64,000 bases of DNA from JAFAXD01 sp963816775 (GTDB taxonomy: Bacteria > Pseudomonadota > Alphaproteobacteria > Rhizobiales > Xanthobacteraceae), in the NCBI GenBank assembly GCA_963816775.1, contig CAWFLX010000030.1, positions 124,001-188,000 of the forward strand, in the 5' to 3' direction. Below, piece by piece: positions 1-8,158 of the stretch. Under the pieces are notes generated by a model, which was not told where the DNA came from, ran no database searches, and saw only the letters and a program-made list of their open reading frames with translations. The position numbers were made by a program, and so were the translations under genes. Every line of letters begins with the position of its first letter. Within the stretch, counting starts at the first letter, position 1.

Positions 1-959
1 TGGATGATCGACAGCCGGTAGGAGTAGACAGGGCGGTCGGCGCGCTTGGGGATGAAGTAGTACATGATGGCGAGGAAGCCGGCTGTCAGGAAAAACCCCA
101 CCGCGTTGTGCCCGTACCACCACTGCACCATCGCATCCTGGACGCCGGACCATACGATGTAGGACTTGGGCGAGAACAGCGAGATCGGTACCGCGGCATT
201 GTTGCCGAGATGTAGGACAGCAATCGTCAGAATAAAGGCGAGATAGAACCAGTTGGCCACGTAGATATGCGGCTCGGCGCGTCGCATCACCGTTGCCAGA
301 TACACCAGCAGATACACCACCCAAACGACGGTGAGCCAGAGGTCGGCATACCACTCGGGCTCGGCATATTCCTTGGATTGCGTAATGCCCAGCAGATAGC
401 CGGTGCCCGCAATCACGATGAAGAAGTTATAACCAAGCACCACAAACCAAGGGGCTATGTCGCCGGCGAGCCGAGCGCGGCACGTGCGCTGAACGACGTA
501 AAACGATGTTGCCACCAGCACATTTCCGCCAAACGCGAAAATCACCGCTGACGTGTGCAGCGGTCGGAGGCGGCCGAATGAAATCCACGGCAAATCCAGG
601 TTAAGTGCCGGAAAAGCGAGTTCGAGCGCTGCCCACAGCCCGACCGTGAACCCGGCGATGCCCCAGAACACCGCCGCGATCGTCGCGAACTTGACTGGCC
701 CCATGTTGTAGTTGGGCTTACCATCGATCGTCAGCGGCGGGAGCGCGGCGGGGCGCTCGAAATAGCGATTGACGATCGCGATCACGGCGGCGGCGCTTGC
801 GGCGGTGAAAAGATAGGCGTGCAGAGCGTATTGCGGCGTGTAGGCCTTGGCGGCCACGATCAGGGCCACGAACGCGAGCGCGGTCAGGGCCAGCGCCGTG
901 CCGCCCTCGCCCAGGGTCATCGACTTGGAATGGGACGATTGAGCAACCGTCTCAGCCAT
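1..959 (-). CDS. ccoN: cbb3-type cytochrome c oxidase subunit I, 5' part (runs off the left edge)
   Basis: Catalytic haem-copper subunit of the high-affinity oxidase used at low oxygen; inner membrane. The reverse strand reads from ATG at 959 without a stop to base 1 (319 codons). Visible family motifs are LRPLHTSAVIFAFGGN (low-spin haem histidine) and WWYGHNAVGFFLT (copper-site helix), with many hydrophobic helices. The C-terminal part and ccoOQP would lie left of the window. A perfect FixK/FNR box lies about 84 bp upstream, in the gap shared with the divergent fixL. The family assignment is secure; only the first two thirds or so is present. Confidence 0.95.
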   Translation of the reverse strand, partial: MAETVAQSSHSKSMTLGEGGTALALTALAFVALIVAAKAYTPQYALHAYLFTAASAAAVIAIVNRYFERPAALPPLTIDGKPNYNMGPVKFATIAAVFWGIAGFTVGLWAALELAFPALNLDLPWISFGRLRPLHTSAVIFAFGGNVLVATSFYVVQRTCRARLAGDIAPWFVVLGYNFFIVIAGTGYLLGITQSKEYAEPEWYADLWLTVVWVVYLLVYLATVMRRAEPHIYVANWFYLAFILTIAVLHLGNNAAVPISLFSPKSYIVWSGVQDAMVQWWYGHNAVGFFLTAGFLAIMYYFIPKRADRPVYSYRLSII

Positions 960-1042
960 GATGGAACCGCCTTCAGCACCGGCAAATCCGCGCTCGGACC
1001 CGCGTTTGAGCGTAAGTTTGACCGACGGGGCCTCAGGCTGGT

Positions 1043-1056
1043 TTGATGCAGATCAA
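1043..1056. promoter_or_regulatory. FixK/FNR box (perfect)
   Basis: TTGATGCAGATCAA matches TTGAT-N4-ATCAA exactly. It sits between ccoN (minus strand) and fixL (plus strand) at a distance suitable for activating ccoN. It also argues against the upstream ATG at 1043 as the fixL start. Confidence 0.85.
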
Positions 1057-1147
1057 GCACGCGCGGCTTGGAGCTTGTTGCTTTGTCTGCCCGGCTCAGG
1101 GAAATCACGTAAGGAGGATTGCGGAGGCGGCGGCTTGCCTGCCTCCG

Positions 1148-2695
1148 ATGAATGACATGGCCGAAACCGCCTTCAAAGCCGCCGCACAATGGTTCGGGTT
1201 CGGCCCGAGCTCCGAGGTCCTGCCGCATCCGGTGCTTCGCTCCGCGCCCGCGCGCTATGGTGTTGCGGGCGTGCTGGTCGCGATGGCATTCGGGTTACGC
1301 GCCTTGCTCGCAGGCGGCCTTCAGCACGACTCACCGTTTCTGTTTTTCGTTCCCGCAGTCTTGCTCGCCAGCGGTCTGGGCGGTTTTGGACCCGGTTTCG
1401 CAGCAACGATCCTGAGCGTGGCGCTTGCCAACCGCTTTTTCTCGGATCTTGGCAACGTCGAGGGCGGCATCATCAACGCGGCTGCATTTGCGCTTATTGG
1501 CGTTGGAATTGCCTGGTTCGGCGAAAGTTTGCGGCGCGCCGTCTTCCAGGCGTTCGAGCGAAACCGGGATCTCCAGACACGCGAGGCCCATCTGCAATCG
1601 ATCTTGGACACCGTACCGGACGCCATGATCGTGATCGATGAGCACGGGGCGGTTCAATCGTTCAGCACCGCGGCCGAGCGATTGTTTGGCTACAAGGCCG
1701 CCGAGGTCATCGGCAAGAACATCAAACTCCTGATGCCCTCGCCCTACCGCGAGCAGCACGACGGGTACCTTGACCGCTACCTGACGACCGGCGAACGGCG
1801 CATCATCGGCATCGGCCGCGTCGTGGTCGGCGAGCGCAAGGACGGTTCGACCTTCCCGATGGAGCTCGCGGTCGGTGAAATGCACTCGAACGATCGCCGG
1901 TTCTTTACTGGCTTTATCCGTGACCTTACGGAGTACCAGCAGACGGAAGCGCGGCTGCAGGAGCTGCAATCCGAACTGGTGCAGATCTCGCGGCTGACCG
2001 CCATGGGCGAGATGGCTTCGACGCTGGCCCATGAACTCAACCAACCACTGGCGGCGATCACCAACTACCTTCGGGGATCGCGCCGACTGCTCGAAAGCCC
2101 GTCCGATGCCGACCGAATGCGGGTGCGCGAAGCTGTGGACAAGGCCGCTGATCAGGCATTGCGCGCCGGCCAGATCATCCGGCGGCTGCGCGATTTCGTG
2201 GCGCGCGGCGAGAGCGAGCCCAGGATCGAGAGTCTCAACAAGATCATCGAGGAGGCGAGCGCTCTGGCATTGGTGGGCGCCAAGGAGCGCGGCGTTCGCG
2301 TCCGCTTTCAATTCAATCCGCGCGTTGACACCGTCCTGGCCGACCGGGTTCAAATCCAGCAGGTATTGTTGAATCTGATGCGAAACGCGATCGAAGCCAT
2401 GGACGGCGCCGGGCGACGGGAATTGACTATCTCAACGGTCGCTTCCGACAACGAGGAAGTGCTCGTCAAGGTCGCCGACACCGGCGCGGGCATTGCAGCG
2501 GATGTCGCCGACCAGCTGTTTCAGCCGTTCTTCACAACGAAGCAGCACGGCATGGGCGTCGGTCTGTCGATTTCGCGCACCATTATCGAGGGGCATGGCG
2601 GGCGAATCTGGGTCGAGGAGAATCCCGGTGGGGGTGCCGTGTTCTGCTTTACCCTGCGGACGGCGATGTCGGAGGAGTTCGGCGATGAGCGCTAA
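1148..2695 (+). CDS. fixL: FixL-type oxygen-sensing histidine kinase (membrane bound)
   Basis: Haem-PAS kinase that autophosphorylates when oxygen is low and passes phosphate to FixJ. With this start (515 aa) there are hydrophobic segments at about 38-125, then a PAS domain at about 140-262. It keeps the FixL haem-pocket residues: proximal His204 (in REQHDGY), Arg210 and FG-loop Arg224 (in IIGIGR). The phospho-acceptor His295 lies in STLAHELNQP, and N, G1 and G2 boxes follow (NLMRNAIEAM, DTGAGI, GMGVGLS). The frame stays open back to 1043, but that ATG lies in the FixK box; 1148 or 1157 is more likely. The stop overlaps fixJ by 11 bp, so the two are translationally coupled. Confidence 0.93.
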   Translation: MNDMAETAFKAAAQWFGFGPSSEVLPHPVLRSAPARYGVAGVLVAMAFGLRALLAGGLQHDSPFLFFVPAVLLASGLGGFGPGFAATILSVALANRFFSDLGNVEGGIINAAAFALIGVGIAWFGESLRRAVFQAFERNRDLQTREAHLQSILDTVPDAMIVIDEHGAVQSFSTAAERLFGYKAAEVIGKNIKLLMPSPYREQHDGYLDRYLTTGERRIIGIGRVVVGERKDGSTFPMELAVGEMHSNDRRFFTGFIRDLTEYQQTEARLQELQSELVQISRLTAMGEMASTLAHELNQPLAAITNYLRGSRRLLESPSDADRMRVREAVDKAADQALRAGQIIRRLRDFVARGESEPRIESLNKIIEEASALALVGAKERGVRVRFQFNPRVDTVLADRVQIQQVLLNLMRNAIEAMDGAGRRELTISTVASDNEEVLVKVADTGAGIAADVADQLFQPFFTTKQHGMGVGLSISRTIIEGHGGRIWVEENPGGGAVFCFTLRTAMSEEFGDER

Positions 2696-3308
2696 GGACC
2701 TCGTGCACATCATCGACGACGACGACGCACTTAGGGACTCGCTCGCGTTTCTCCTCTCCAGCGCCGGCATCGAGGCCAAGAGCTACGATTCGGCGACGGC
2801 GTATCTCGTCGATGCCCAACGCGGGGCATCGGGGTGCATCGTTACCGACGTGAGGATGCCCGGCATGAGCGGCATTGATTTGCTGCGCAGGCTCAAGTCC
2901 GACGGCATTCCAGTGCCGGTCATTGTGATGACTGGCCACGCCGACGTACCGCTTGCGGTCGAAGCAATGAAACTGGGCGCATTCGACTTCGTCGAGAAGC
3001 CGTTCGACGATGACGTTCTGCTCGCATCCGTGCGGGCCGCGCTCGGTCAACGGGAAAGGCGATCGTTGCAGGACGCGGAACGAAAACAGATCGATGCCCG
3101 AATGGCACTGCTGTCAGCGCGCGAACGGCAGGTGCTGGATGGGTTGGTCGCCGGCAAGGCTAACAAGGTGATTGCCTATGACCTTGGTATCAGCCCGCGC
3201 ACGATCGAGATCTATCGCGCGAATGTCATGACCAAGATGCAAGCCAACAGTCTGTCGGAGCTTGTGCGCATGGCGCTTCTTACGGGTGCCCTTCGCATCG
3301 ACACCTGA
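2685..3308 (+). CDS. fixJ: FixJ-type response regulator
   Basis: Transcriptional activator partner of the upstream FixL; 207 aa. The receiver domain (about 5-120) has the acidic DDDD cluster at 11-14, phospho-acceptor Asp55 in TDVRMPGM, Thr83 and Lys105 (VEKPF). A LuxR-type helix-turn-helix follows at about 140-205 (LSARERQVLDGL, ISPRTIEIYRANVMTKM). The ATG at 2685 lies inside the end of fixL; the frame upstream is open but not coding. In this family phosphorylated FixJ activates fixK genes. A candidate target element is described at 33140-33174. Confidence 0.92.
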   Translation: MSAKDLVHIIDDDDALRDSLAFLLSSAGIEAKSYDSATAYLVDAQRGASGCIVTDVRMPGMSGIDLLRRLKSDGIPVPVIVMTGHADVPLAVEAMKLGAFDFVEKPFDDDVLLASVRAALGQRERRSLQDAERKQIDARMALLSARERQVLDGLVAGKANKVIAYDLGISPRTIEIYRANVMTKMQANSLSELVRMALLTGALRIDT

Positions 3309-3335
3309 TCCAGGCAATGCAGCCGATGTGCCGGT

Positions 3336-4205
3336 TTAACCCGCCTTTCGGTATTCCGTCTCCCGCGGAAGATTGTCCAGGACGAGCAACGCCGATGCGG
3401 TGTTTGAAATCGGAATATGATAATTGCTGTGGACCTGGGACACGCGGCCCGTCAGCGCGCCGCGCATGGCAATCCAGTTGAGAAGTTCTACGCCCTGCGA
3501 CCCGGCCAACTCGACCAGCTGCGGGATTGCAATGTGGGTCAGAGCCTCGGGCTGGAGCACCAGTTTTTCGAGGCACATAAGATCGAAGTCTTTGTTAATG
3601 AACCCGGCTCGGGTGCCGTCGAGCTGATGCGACAGGCCACCGCTACCGACCACAAGCACCTTCATGTCCCGCGCATAGGAATCGATCGCACGGCCGATAG
3701 CCTGGCCAAATTTGAAGCAACGCGCCGGAGACGGCAGCGGATGCTGCACGGTGTTGATCTCAATCGGAATCGTTCTAATAGGACGCTGATCGGCGCCGGG
3801 CCATAGCAATGCTATCGGGATCGTGAAGGCGTGATCGACCAGCATCTCCTGGCAGCTTGTGACGTCAAACTCGTCGGCAACCAACGATTCGATGATGTGC
3901 CAGGATAAAGCCGGATCGCCCGCGAACGGACGCGAGATCGGCAGACCCCATCCTTCGTCCGCGTGCCGGTATTCGATCGCAGCGCCGACCGCAAAGGTGG
4001 GCAGCTTGTCGAGAAAAAAGTTGAGCCCGTGGTCGTTGTAGATCACGACGACCGCGTCCGGCCTATTGGCATTTAGCCAAGTGTGCGCGACTTTAAAACC
4101 GTCAAAGAAGGGTTTCCAGTATGGCTCGCCCTGCAAGCCTCTTGCGATCGCGTTGCCGATCGCGGGGACGTGCGTCGTCGCGATGCCGCCGATGATCGTT
4201 GCCAT
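3336..4205 (-). CDS. ligB: Extradiol ring-cleavage dioxygenase, LigB-type beta subunit
   Basis: Catalytic subunit of a class III (LigAB, protocatechuate 4,5-dioxygenase-like) enzyme that opens catechol-type rings with O2 and non-haem Fe(II). The 289-aa product has the expected iron/catalytic histidines: His12 (TTHVPAIG), His59 (IYNDHG) and the GSGGLSHQL segment near 200. The start MATIIGG lies 2 bp after the alpha-subunit stop, so the two genes form an operon. The longer open frame upstream overlaps ligA out of frame and is not coding. The substrate cannot be fixed from sequence; protocatechuate, gallate or a related compound is possible. Confidence 0.85.
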   Translation of the reverse strand: MATIIGGIATTHVPAIGNAIARGLQGEPYWKPFFDGFKVAHTWLNANRPDAVVVIYNDHGLNFFLDKLPTFAVGAAIEYRHADEGWGLPISRPFAGDPALSWHIIESLVADEFDVTSCQEMLVDHAFTIPIALLWPGADQRPIRTIPIEINTVQHPLPSPARCFKFGQAIGRAIDSYARDMKVLVVGSGGLSHQLDGTRAGFINKDFDLMCLEKLVLQPEALTHIAIPQLVELAGSQGVELLNWIAMRGALTGRVSQVHSNYHIPISNTASALLVLDNLPRETEYRKAG

Positions 4206-4207
4206 GG

Positions 4208-4552
4208 CTACCTCCCCGCCTGCTGCAGCTTCGTCTTGAAGGCTTCGACCGTCATCCCGGTCTGTTGCGCGCCGATGTCTTGAACATTGAGTCCGAAGAT
4301 GCCGGCCAGTTTCGCCAGGTAATAGACGTTGCCGCCTGCTTCGATCATAGCCAGCACATTGCGATCCTTGACCGCTGCGGTTTGCTCGGATGTAAGTCCG
4401 AACTTCGCGCAATAAGCGACCTGGTCACGCAGGAATTCGGCCCGGCTTTCCGCGTTGTTGAACGAGAAGCACATCTTGTTCAACGCGAGACCTTTCTGGG
4501 CCTCGGCACCAGTAAAGATCGTTGTTCCCGGGATTTGCTGCGCGTCCGGCAT
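4208..4552 (-). CDS. ligA: Extradiol dioxygenase, LigA-type alpha subunit
   Basis: Small alpha subunit (114 aa) that caps the active site of LigAB-type dioxygenases. Typical family features are a FN(N)AESRAEF motif, a KDRNVLAMIEAGGN segment and an NVYYLAKLA helix. The start at MPDAQQ was chosen because the upstream extension runs into the two FixK boxes. It is cotranscribed with ligB. Its promoter region carries a perfect FixK box 67 bp before the ATG, which is unusual for an oxygen-consuming ring-cleavage enzyme. Confidence 0.85.
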   Translation of the reverse strand: MPDAQQIPGTTIFTGAEAQKGLALNKMCFSFNNAESRAEFLRDQVAYCAKFGLTSEQTAAVKDRNVLAMIEAGGNVYYLAKLAGIFGLNVQDIGAQQTGMTVEAFKTKLQQAGR

Positions 4553-4618
4553 CTTGGACCTCTTCCCGTTCTCTCTAGTTCTGCTGCAACACTGAAAGCA
4601 CGTCTGCGACGCCGCTCC

Positions 4619-4632
4619 TTGATCAAGATCAA
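4619..4632. promoter_or_regulatory. FixK/FNR box (perfect)
   Basis: TTGATCAAGATCAA, an exact TTGAT-N4-ATCAA palindrome between the divergent ligA and CBS genes; positioned best for ligA (67 bp upstream of its ATG). Confidence 0.85.
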
Positions 4633-4651
4633 AATCTGACAGCCCGGCCCC

Positions 4652-4665
4652 TTGACCTGGGTCAA
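4652..4665. promoter_or_regulatory. FixK/FNR box (perfect)
   Basis: TTGACCTGGGTCAA, an exact TTGAC-N4-GTCAA palindrome 55 bp upstream of the CBS gene start at 4721. Together with the box at 4619 it gives one box per divergent gene. Confidence 0.8.
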
Positions 4666-4720
4666 GGTCTGCGGCTGACGACGGATGCAAGAAGCACGAA
4701 ATTGGATAGGAGGACGTTCC

Positions 4721-5170
4721 ATGAGAGCGGACGATGTGATGACTTCCAATTTGGTGACGGTTGGCGAGGACGCCAGCGTGCGGGATGTGGCCCTCGTCCT
4801 ACTGCAAAATCAGATCAGTGCTGTTCCGGTCATCGATCGGATGGGCAACATGATTGGCATCGTTAGCGAAGGGGATTTGATGCGGCGTCTGGGATCGGAC
4901 ACGCAGAAGCGGCGCTCGTGGTGGCTCGAGTTTTTGTCATCCGAGCAGGCAATGGGGGAGGCGGAATTCGTGAAGATGCACTCGCGGCACGTGACCGACG
5001 TCATGACGCGCGGCGTAATCACTGCTACCCCCGACACCCCCGTTGCGAAAATAGCGTTTCTCCTCGAGAAGAACGGCATCAAGCGCGTGCCAATCCTGAG
5101 GGGCGGAAAGCTTGTCGGAATCGTCAGCCGCGCCAATCTCCTGCATGGACTGGCGAGCCTCAAAAACTAG
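4721..5170 (+). CDS. CBS-domain pair protein (lacks its BON domain)
   Basis: Two tandem CBS domains (residues about 1-60 and 85-145), expected to bind adenine nucleotides and sense energy state; soluble. Motifs repeat as in the paralogues: MRADDVMTSNLVTV, ISAVPVIDR, GIVSEGDL, then VTDVMTRGVITA, IKRVPI and GIVSRANLL. AGGAGG at 4708-4713 fixes the ATG at 4721. The three paralogues in this window (16001, 32351, 38034) continue into a BON domain. Here an in-frame TAG at 5168-5170 ends the protein at 149 aa and the BON coding sequence follows in the same frame. The CBS part may still work alone. Confidence 0.85.
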   Translation: MRADDVMTSNLVTVGEDASVRDVALVLLQNQISAVPVIDRMGNMIGIVSEGDLMRRLGSDTQKRRSWWLEFLSSEQAMGEAEFVKMHSRHVTDVMTRGVITATPDTPVAKIAFLLEKNGIKRVPILRGGKLVGIVSRANLLHGLASLKN

Positions 5171-5412
5171 GCCTCGAAGTCGGTTGCAAGCGACGCCGCT
5201 ATTCGCGATCGGCTGCTGGCACGACTTCAAAACCAGCCGTGGAGCCGTCCGACGCTGATCAACGTGATCGTTCAGGACGGTATCGCCGAGCTTTGGGGGA
5301 TCGTCGACTCCCGGCCGAGCGCAACGCCGTGCGCGTCCTGGCCGAAGTCACCGCGGGCGTACGGGCGGTTAACAACAACTTGCGGGTATGCCATCCGGTT
5401 AACCAGGGCTGA
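5171..5412 (+). pseudogene. Decayed BON domain, continuation of the upstream CBS gene
   Basis: Directly after the TAG the same frame reads a segment matching the BON linker and start of the paralogues (SDAAIRDRLL ... LINVIVQDGIAELWGIV). Near 5310 the match moves to another frame (ERNAVRVLAEVTAGVRAVNN) and ends with TGA at 5412. One stop codon and one frameshift therefore separate this gene from the intact CBS-BON form seen at 16001-16687. Confidence 0.8.
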
Positions 5413-5433
5413 GACCGGGTTTTTGCGTGTCGT

Positions 5434-5447
5434 TTGATCAGGATCAA
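5434..5447. promoter_or_regulatory. FixK/FNR box (perfect)
   Basis: TTGATCAGGATCAA, 54 bp upstream of the 37-aa membrane protein gene. The same box with its flanks is duplicated at 24809-24822. Confidence 0.85.
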
Positions 5448-5501
5448 GGCGCCTGCCGGCATGGCGGCTACGTTGGCCACCCGAACCAGAGGAGCAGGAC
5501 A

Positions 5502-5615
5502 ATGCCGTTGGATGCCGCCTCGATATTCATCCTTGCCGGGATCGTGCTCGCCTTCATGCTGTTTGGAGGGGCCCTGATGTGGGCCGATTTCCAAACCAGC
5601 AGGATCAGAAAATAG
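5502..5615 (+). CDS. 37-aa single-pass membrane protein
   Basis: Tiny ORF with RBS AGAGGAGCAGG 2-12 nt before the ATG and a FixK box upstream. The protein begins MPLDAAS, has one hydrophobic helix (about 8-27) and a basic tail ending RIRK. This architecture resembles the small accessory subunits of respiratory oxidases, but I do not recognise the family. A frameshifted duplicate of gene and promoter exists at 24805-24970. That the coding part was conserved well enough to recognise supports it being a real gene. It is likely cotranscribed with the cytochrome c gene at 5667. Confidence 0.7.
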   Translation: MPLDAASIFILAGIVLAFMLFGGALMWADFQTSRIRK

Positions 5616-5666
5616 CGTCGTGGTTGATCTGACGGGCGGCGTAGGCAGTAGGCGAGGATCGGACAC

Positions 5667-5978
5667 ATGCGCATTCTAATTGCCGGGCTGGTGATGGTGC
5701 TGACATCGGCCAGCGTCCTTGCGGCGTCTCCAAGCGCGCAACGCGGCCTTACCATCGCCCGGACCTACTGCGCACGTTGCCACTCGATCGACAAGGTCAG
5801 CGAAAGCCCGCTGAAAATCGCACCGGCCTTCCGCACGCTGCATGAGCGCTATCCAGTCACCGATTTGGAAGAGCCGCTTGGCGAGGGCATCGTCACCGGA
5901 CATCCGACGATGCCTGAGTTCCGGTTCGAGCCGGATCAGATTCACGACTTCATCGAGTTTCTGAAGACGCTTCAGTAG
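5667..5978 (+). CDS. Single-haem c-type cytochrome, periplasmic
   Basis: Small class I cytochrome c (103 aa) for periplasmic electron transfer. An N-terminal signal peptide (about 1-19) is followed by CARCH (Cys35, Cys38, His39) for haem attachment and GHPTMPEFRF, whose Met is the probable axial ligand. It is closest in layout to the cytochrome at 31205-31543, which has the same HPxMPxFRF motif. It lies 51 bp after the 37-aa membrane protein and probably shares the FixK box at 5434. Confidence 0.9.
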   Translation: MRILIAGLVMVLTSASVLAASPSAQRGLTIARTYCARCHSIDKVSESPLKIAPAFRTLHERYPVTDLEEPLGEGIVTGHPTMPEFRFEPDQIHDFIEFLKTLQ

Positions 5979-6025
5979 GACATACCTCGGCAGATGCTCC
6001 TGTGCAAATCTGTAGGTCGCTCCCC

Positions 6026-6889
6026 ATGATCAAAAGCATTCTGATTCCCGCGACCGGTGACGTGTTCGACGATAGCGTGCTGGAAACTGCGCTGCGCGTT
6101 GCCCAACTAGCTCCCGCCCATATCGAACTGCGCTATTTTTGTGAGCGGTTCGGCGAGGTCGCAGAAAACGTGTGCCACATCGGCTCGGCCATCAGCGGCG
6201 CGGCATTGCCCGCGCTGGCGTCTTTGGACCAACAGATCGAGCAGCAAAGCACGCGGGCCCGCGCGCGTTTCGCCGAGATCTGTCGGCGCAAAGGCATCGC
6301 CTTGCTCGAGGGCGCTCAACGTTCGACCAGCGTGACGGCGAGCTGGCATGCGTTGCGCGATGGCCTCGTCGGCCTCGCCCACCAGGCCCGCCACACCGAT
6401 CTGATCGTCATGGGCCGGCCCGGACGGAGTAACGGGCTGACGCGAGCGCACCTCGAGACCGTGCTGTCCGCCAGCGGACGGCCACTGCTGATCGCTCCGT
6501 CTTCGCCGCGCTCATCGATTACCGGAACGGCCTTCGTTTGCTGGAAGGAATCCCCGGAGGCAGCGCGTGCGCTGAGCGCGGCGCTGCCGTTGCTGGCGGA
6601 AACAAAGCGAACCGTCGTCGCAAATGTCGACGAGGGTATCGACGAGCCTCTGCAGCCGTTGCAGGCGGTTGCCCGATATCTCGCCTTTCATGGAATCACG
6701 GCTGAGACCTGCTTGCTTCCGCGCAGTGCCACTGTAGCGAACGTACTAGCTAGGGGTGCGGAGGCTCACGAGGCCGATTTAGTCGTGCTCGGCGCTTACG
6801 GCCATAGCAAAGCTCGCGAGCTCGTATTCGGGGGCTGCACGCGAAGTTTTTTGGACAGCGCGCGCGTTCCGGTTCTGATGATGCGGTGA
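6026..6889 (+). CDS. Tandem universal stress protein (UspA family)
   Basis: 287-aa protein with two Usp domains, the common form in FixK/anaerobic regulons. It starts MIKSILIPATG; the second domain ends with the nucleotide-loop pattern GAYGHSKARELVFGG, close to G-2x-G-9x-G[S/T] but with Gly in the last position. The start at 6026 is preferred over 6002 because it gives the usual Usp beginning. It follows the cytochrome gene by 47 bp in the same direction, so it is probably part of the same FixK-controlled unit. Confidence 0.9.
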   Translation: MIKSILIPATGDVFDDSVLETALRVAQLAPAHIELRYFCERFGEVAENVCHIGSAISGAALPALASLDQQIEQQSTRARARFAEICRRKGIALLEGAQRSTSVTASWHALRDGLVGLAHQARHTDLIVMGRPGRSNGLTRAHLETVLSASGRPLLIAPSSPRSSITGTAFVCWKESPEAARALSAALPLLAETKRTVVANVDEGIDEPLQPLQAVARYLAFHGITAETCLLPRSATVANVLARGAEAHEADLVVLGAYGHSKARELVFGGCTRSFLDSARVPVLMMR

Positions 6890-6953
6890 AGCCTCGAACA
6901 TGCATTGCTCGCGTATTAGGGTCTTTATCCGCGTAGCGAGGTACTTCACGCCA

Positions 6954-7316
6954 TCAAACTTCGCGGTGACTAGGGGCCTCGTCAACTGGTTGATCGCTGG
7001 CGACTACCTTCTCACGTTCGGACAATGGCAGCGCGAATAGAAAGAACAGAATCAGGCAAATAACAGCAAAAACGGATAGGTTGCGACCGGCCCGCTTGCC
7101 TTCGCGCTCGATCATCGCATGAACGTCCTCGGGCGCGCGTCGCGAGAAAAGTCGCTTCGATTCTTCAAACTGTCTGCGCATCTGAGCCTCGGCTAGCGCC
7201 TCGGCGGCCGATTGCGTGATGGGGGAGTCGAGAGGTGTTTGCGCATGCCCACTCGCCCCGCCCAACAGCAGGACGCCGGCGATCAAGACAAGCCCGATAC
7301 CTCGATGAAGCTTCAC
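6954..7316 (-). CDS. Exported/membrane protein of unknown function
   Basis: 120 aa starting with GTG, preceded by GGAGG at 5-nt spacing. It has an N-terminal signal peptide (about 1-25, ending GHAQ), a charged helical middle (LAEAQMRRQFEESKRL) and a second hydrophobic helix at about 80-98 before a polar tail. The family is not recognised. A one-mismatch FixK box (7368-7381) lies 51 bp upstream, consistent with the rest of the island. Confidence 0.65.
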   Translation of the reverse strand: MKLHRGIGLVLIAGVLLLGGASGHAQTPLDSPITQSAAEALAEAQMRRQFEESKRLFSRRAPEDVHAMIEREGKRAGRNLSVFAVICLILFFLFALPLSEREKVVASDQPVDEAPSHREV

Positions 7317-7367
7317 GTGTGCCTCCGGCTACTCTCTGCAGAATGGGCAGATGTTTCCAATCAAGAC

Positions 7368-7381
7368 ATGATCGAGATCAA
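7368..7381. promoter_or_regulatory. FixK/FNR-like box (one mismatch)
   Basis: ATGATCGAGATCAA; first base deviates from TTGAT-N4-ATCAA. Suitably placed for the minus-strand gene starting at 7316. Confidence 0.5.
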
Positions 7382-7510
7382 AATCTCGAAGTTATCCGAA
7401 AAGTCGTCGTGCTGCCTCATGCCTCAGCAACGCGCGCAGATCGTGTTCGGGCGCGACCGACCGCGGCTTGTCTGCGATCCGTCAGGACGCTTTCGCCCGC
7501 AGCTCGTCGT

Positions 7511-7635
7511 CGACCGCCACGCCTCATTGGGGCTTTCGGCCCTTAACGCGTGTTGACCTATCAAAAATGGCAAGAGGGGTTGTTTAGTAATTTCGTCGCG
7601 CACGAAAACGCAAATGGCAGACGTGCCATTGCCTA
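7511..7635. repeat. Copy 1 of a ~125-bp direct repeat
   Basis: Similar to 14901-15031 over its whole length, from CGACC..CCTCATTGGGG to GCAAATGGCAGACGTGCC.TTGCCTA. This copy has lost 2 bp of the FixK box (TTGACCTATCAA) that is intact in copy 2. The rest of 7317-7968 holds no convincing gene; the 79-codon frame from 7614 has no RBS or family signal. Confidence 0.75.
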
Positions 7636-7883
7636 CAGGCCTCGTCGCAATCCTGCGTCATCGTCCCACGGAACGCATCATTAGACCCAAAAACTCGCGA
7701 GCTGAAAGGCAACGATCTCCCGCTGCTTCACGCATTGGGGCCCCTTCGGAGCGCCGTCGGCGGTTGCTGGCGGGCGCGACCGCCCATGCAGTCCCCGAAT
7801 CCAGCGGTCATCCCGAGCGAAGTCTTGAAAATCAGCTATACGTCGGTGGTTAGCCAACGCGCCGTTCGCAATGCGCACGTCGA

Positions 7884-7918
7884 TAGGTAGAACCCCTTAG
7901 GGATTTCATCTGAATTTC
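7884..7918 (+). promoter_or_regulatory. 35-bp conserved promoter element, copy A
   Basis: TAGGTAGAACCCCTTAGGG, 5 nt, then ATCTGAATTTC; ends 50 nt before the ATG at 7969. A TTTAAT block 19 nt downstream could be the -10. See copies at 12009, 33140, 33548 and 35550. Confidence 0.65.
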
Positions 7919-7968
7919 AAAAATACGCGGCTTGTTCTTTAATTTTCTTGTGGGGAAGGGGTGGGGCT

Positions 7969-8109
7969 ATGTTCAAAATTGATCAACTGTTGCGTTTCGC
8001 CGCGGCCATTTGCGTCGTGCTGATGTTCTGGGCTCCGTTCGCGGCGGCATACGCCGCGGCTTGGCTTGACCTTGCCGCGTCGATACATGCCGGCAGATCA
8101 ACGATGTGA
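7969..8109 (+). CDS. 46-aa membrane protein
   Basis: Starts MFKIDQLLRF and has one hydrophobic stretch (about 10-35). The RBS is GGGGAAGGGGTGGGG just before the ATG. No family recognised. It is supported by the 35-bp element at the standard distance and by being the only sensible frame there. The acetolactate-decarboxylase-like gene follows 49 bp downstream and may be cotranscribed. Confidence 0.6.
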   Translation: MFKIDQLLRFAAAICVVLMFWAPFAAAYAAAWLDLAASIHAGRSTM

Positions 8110-8158
8110 TTAGTTTAGAATATCATCCGAGTTCATTTGTGGCGCAGAAGGAGAACAT

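Noticed and set aside
1043..1147. Upstream start for FixL at 1043
   Set aside because: The ATG lies inside a perfect FixK box and the 35 extra residues have no FixL-like sequence.
7614..7853. Plus-strand frame of 79 codons after the repeat
   Set aside because: No RBS, no family; begins in the repeated segment and diverges from the other copy after seven codons.
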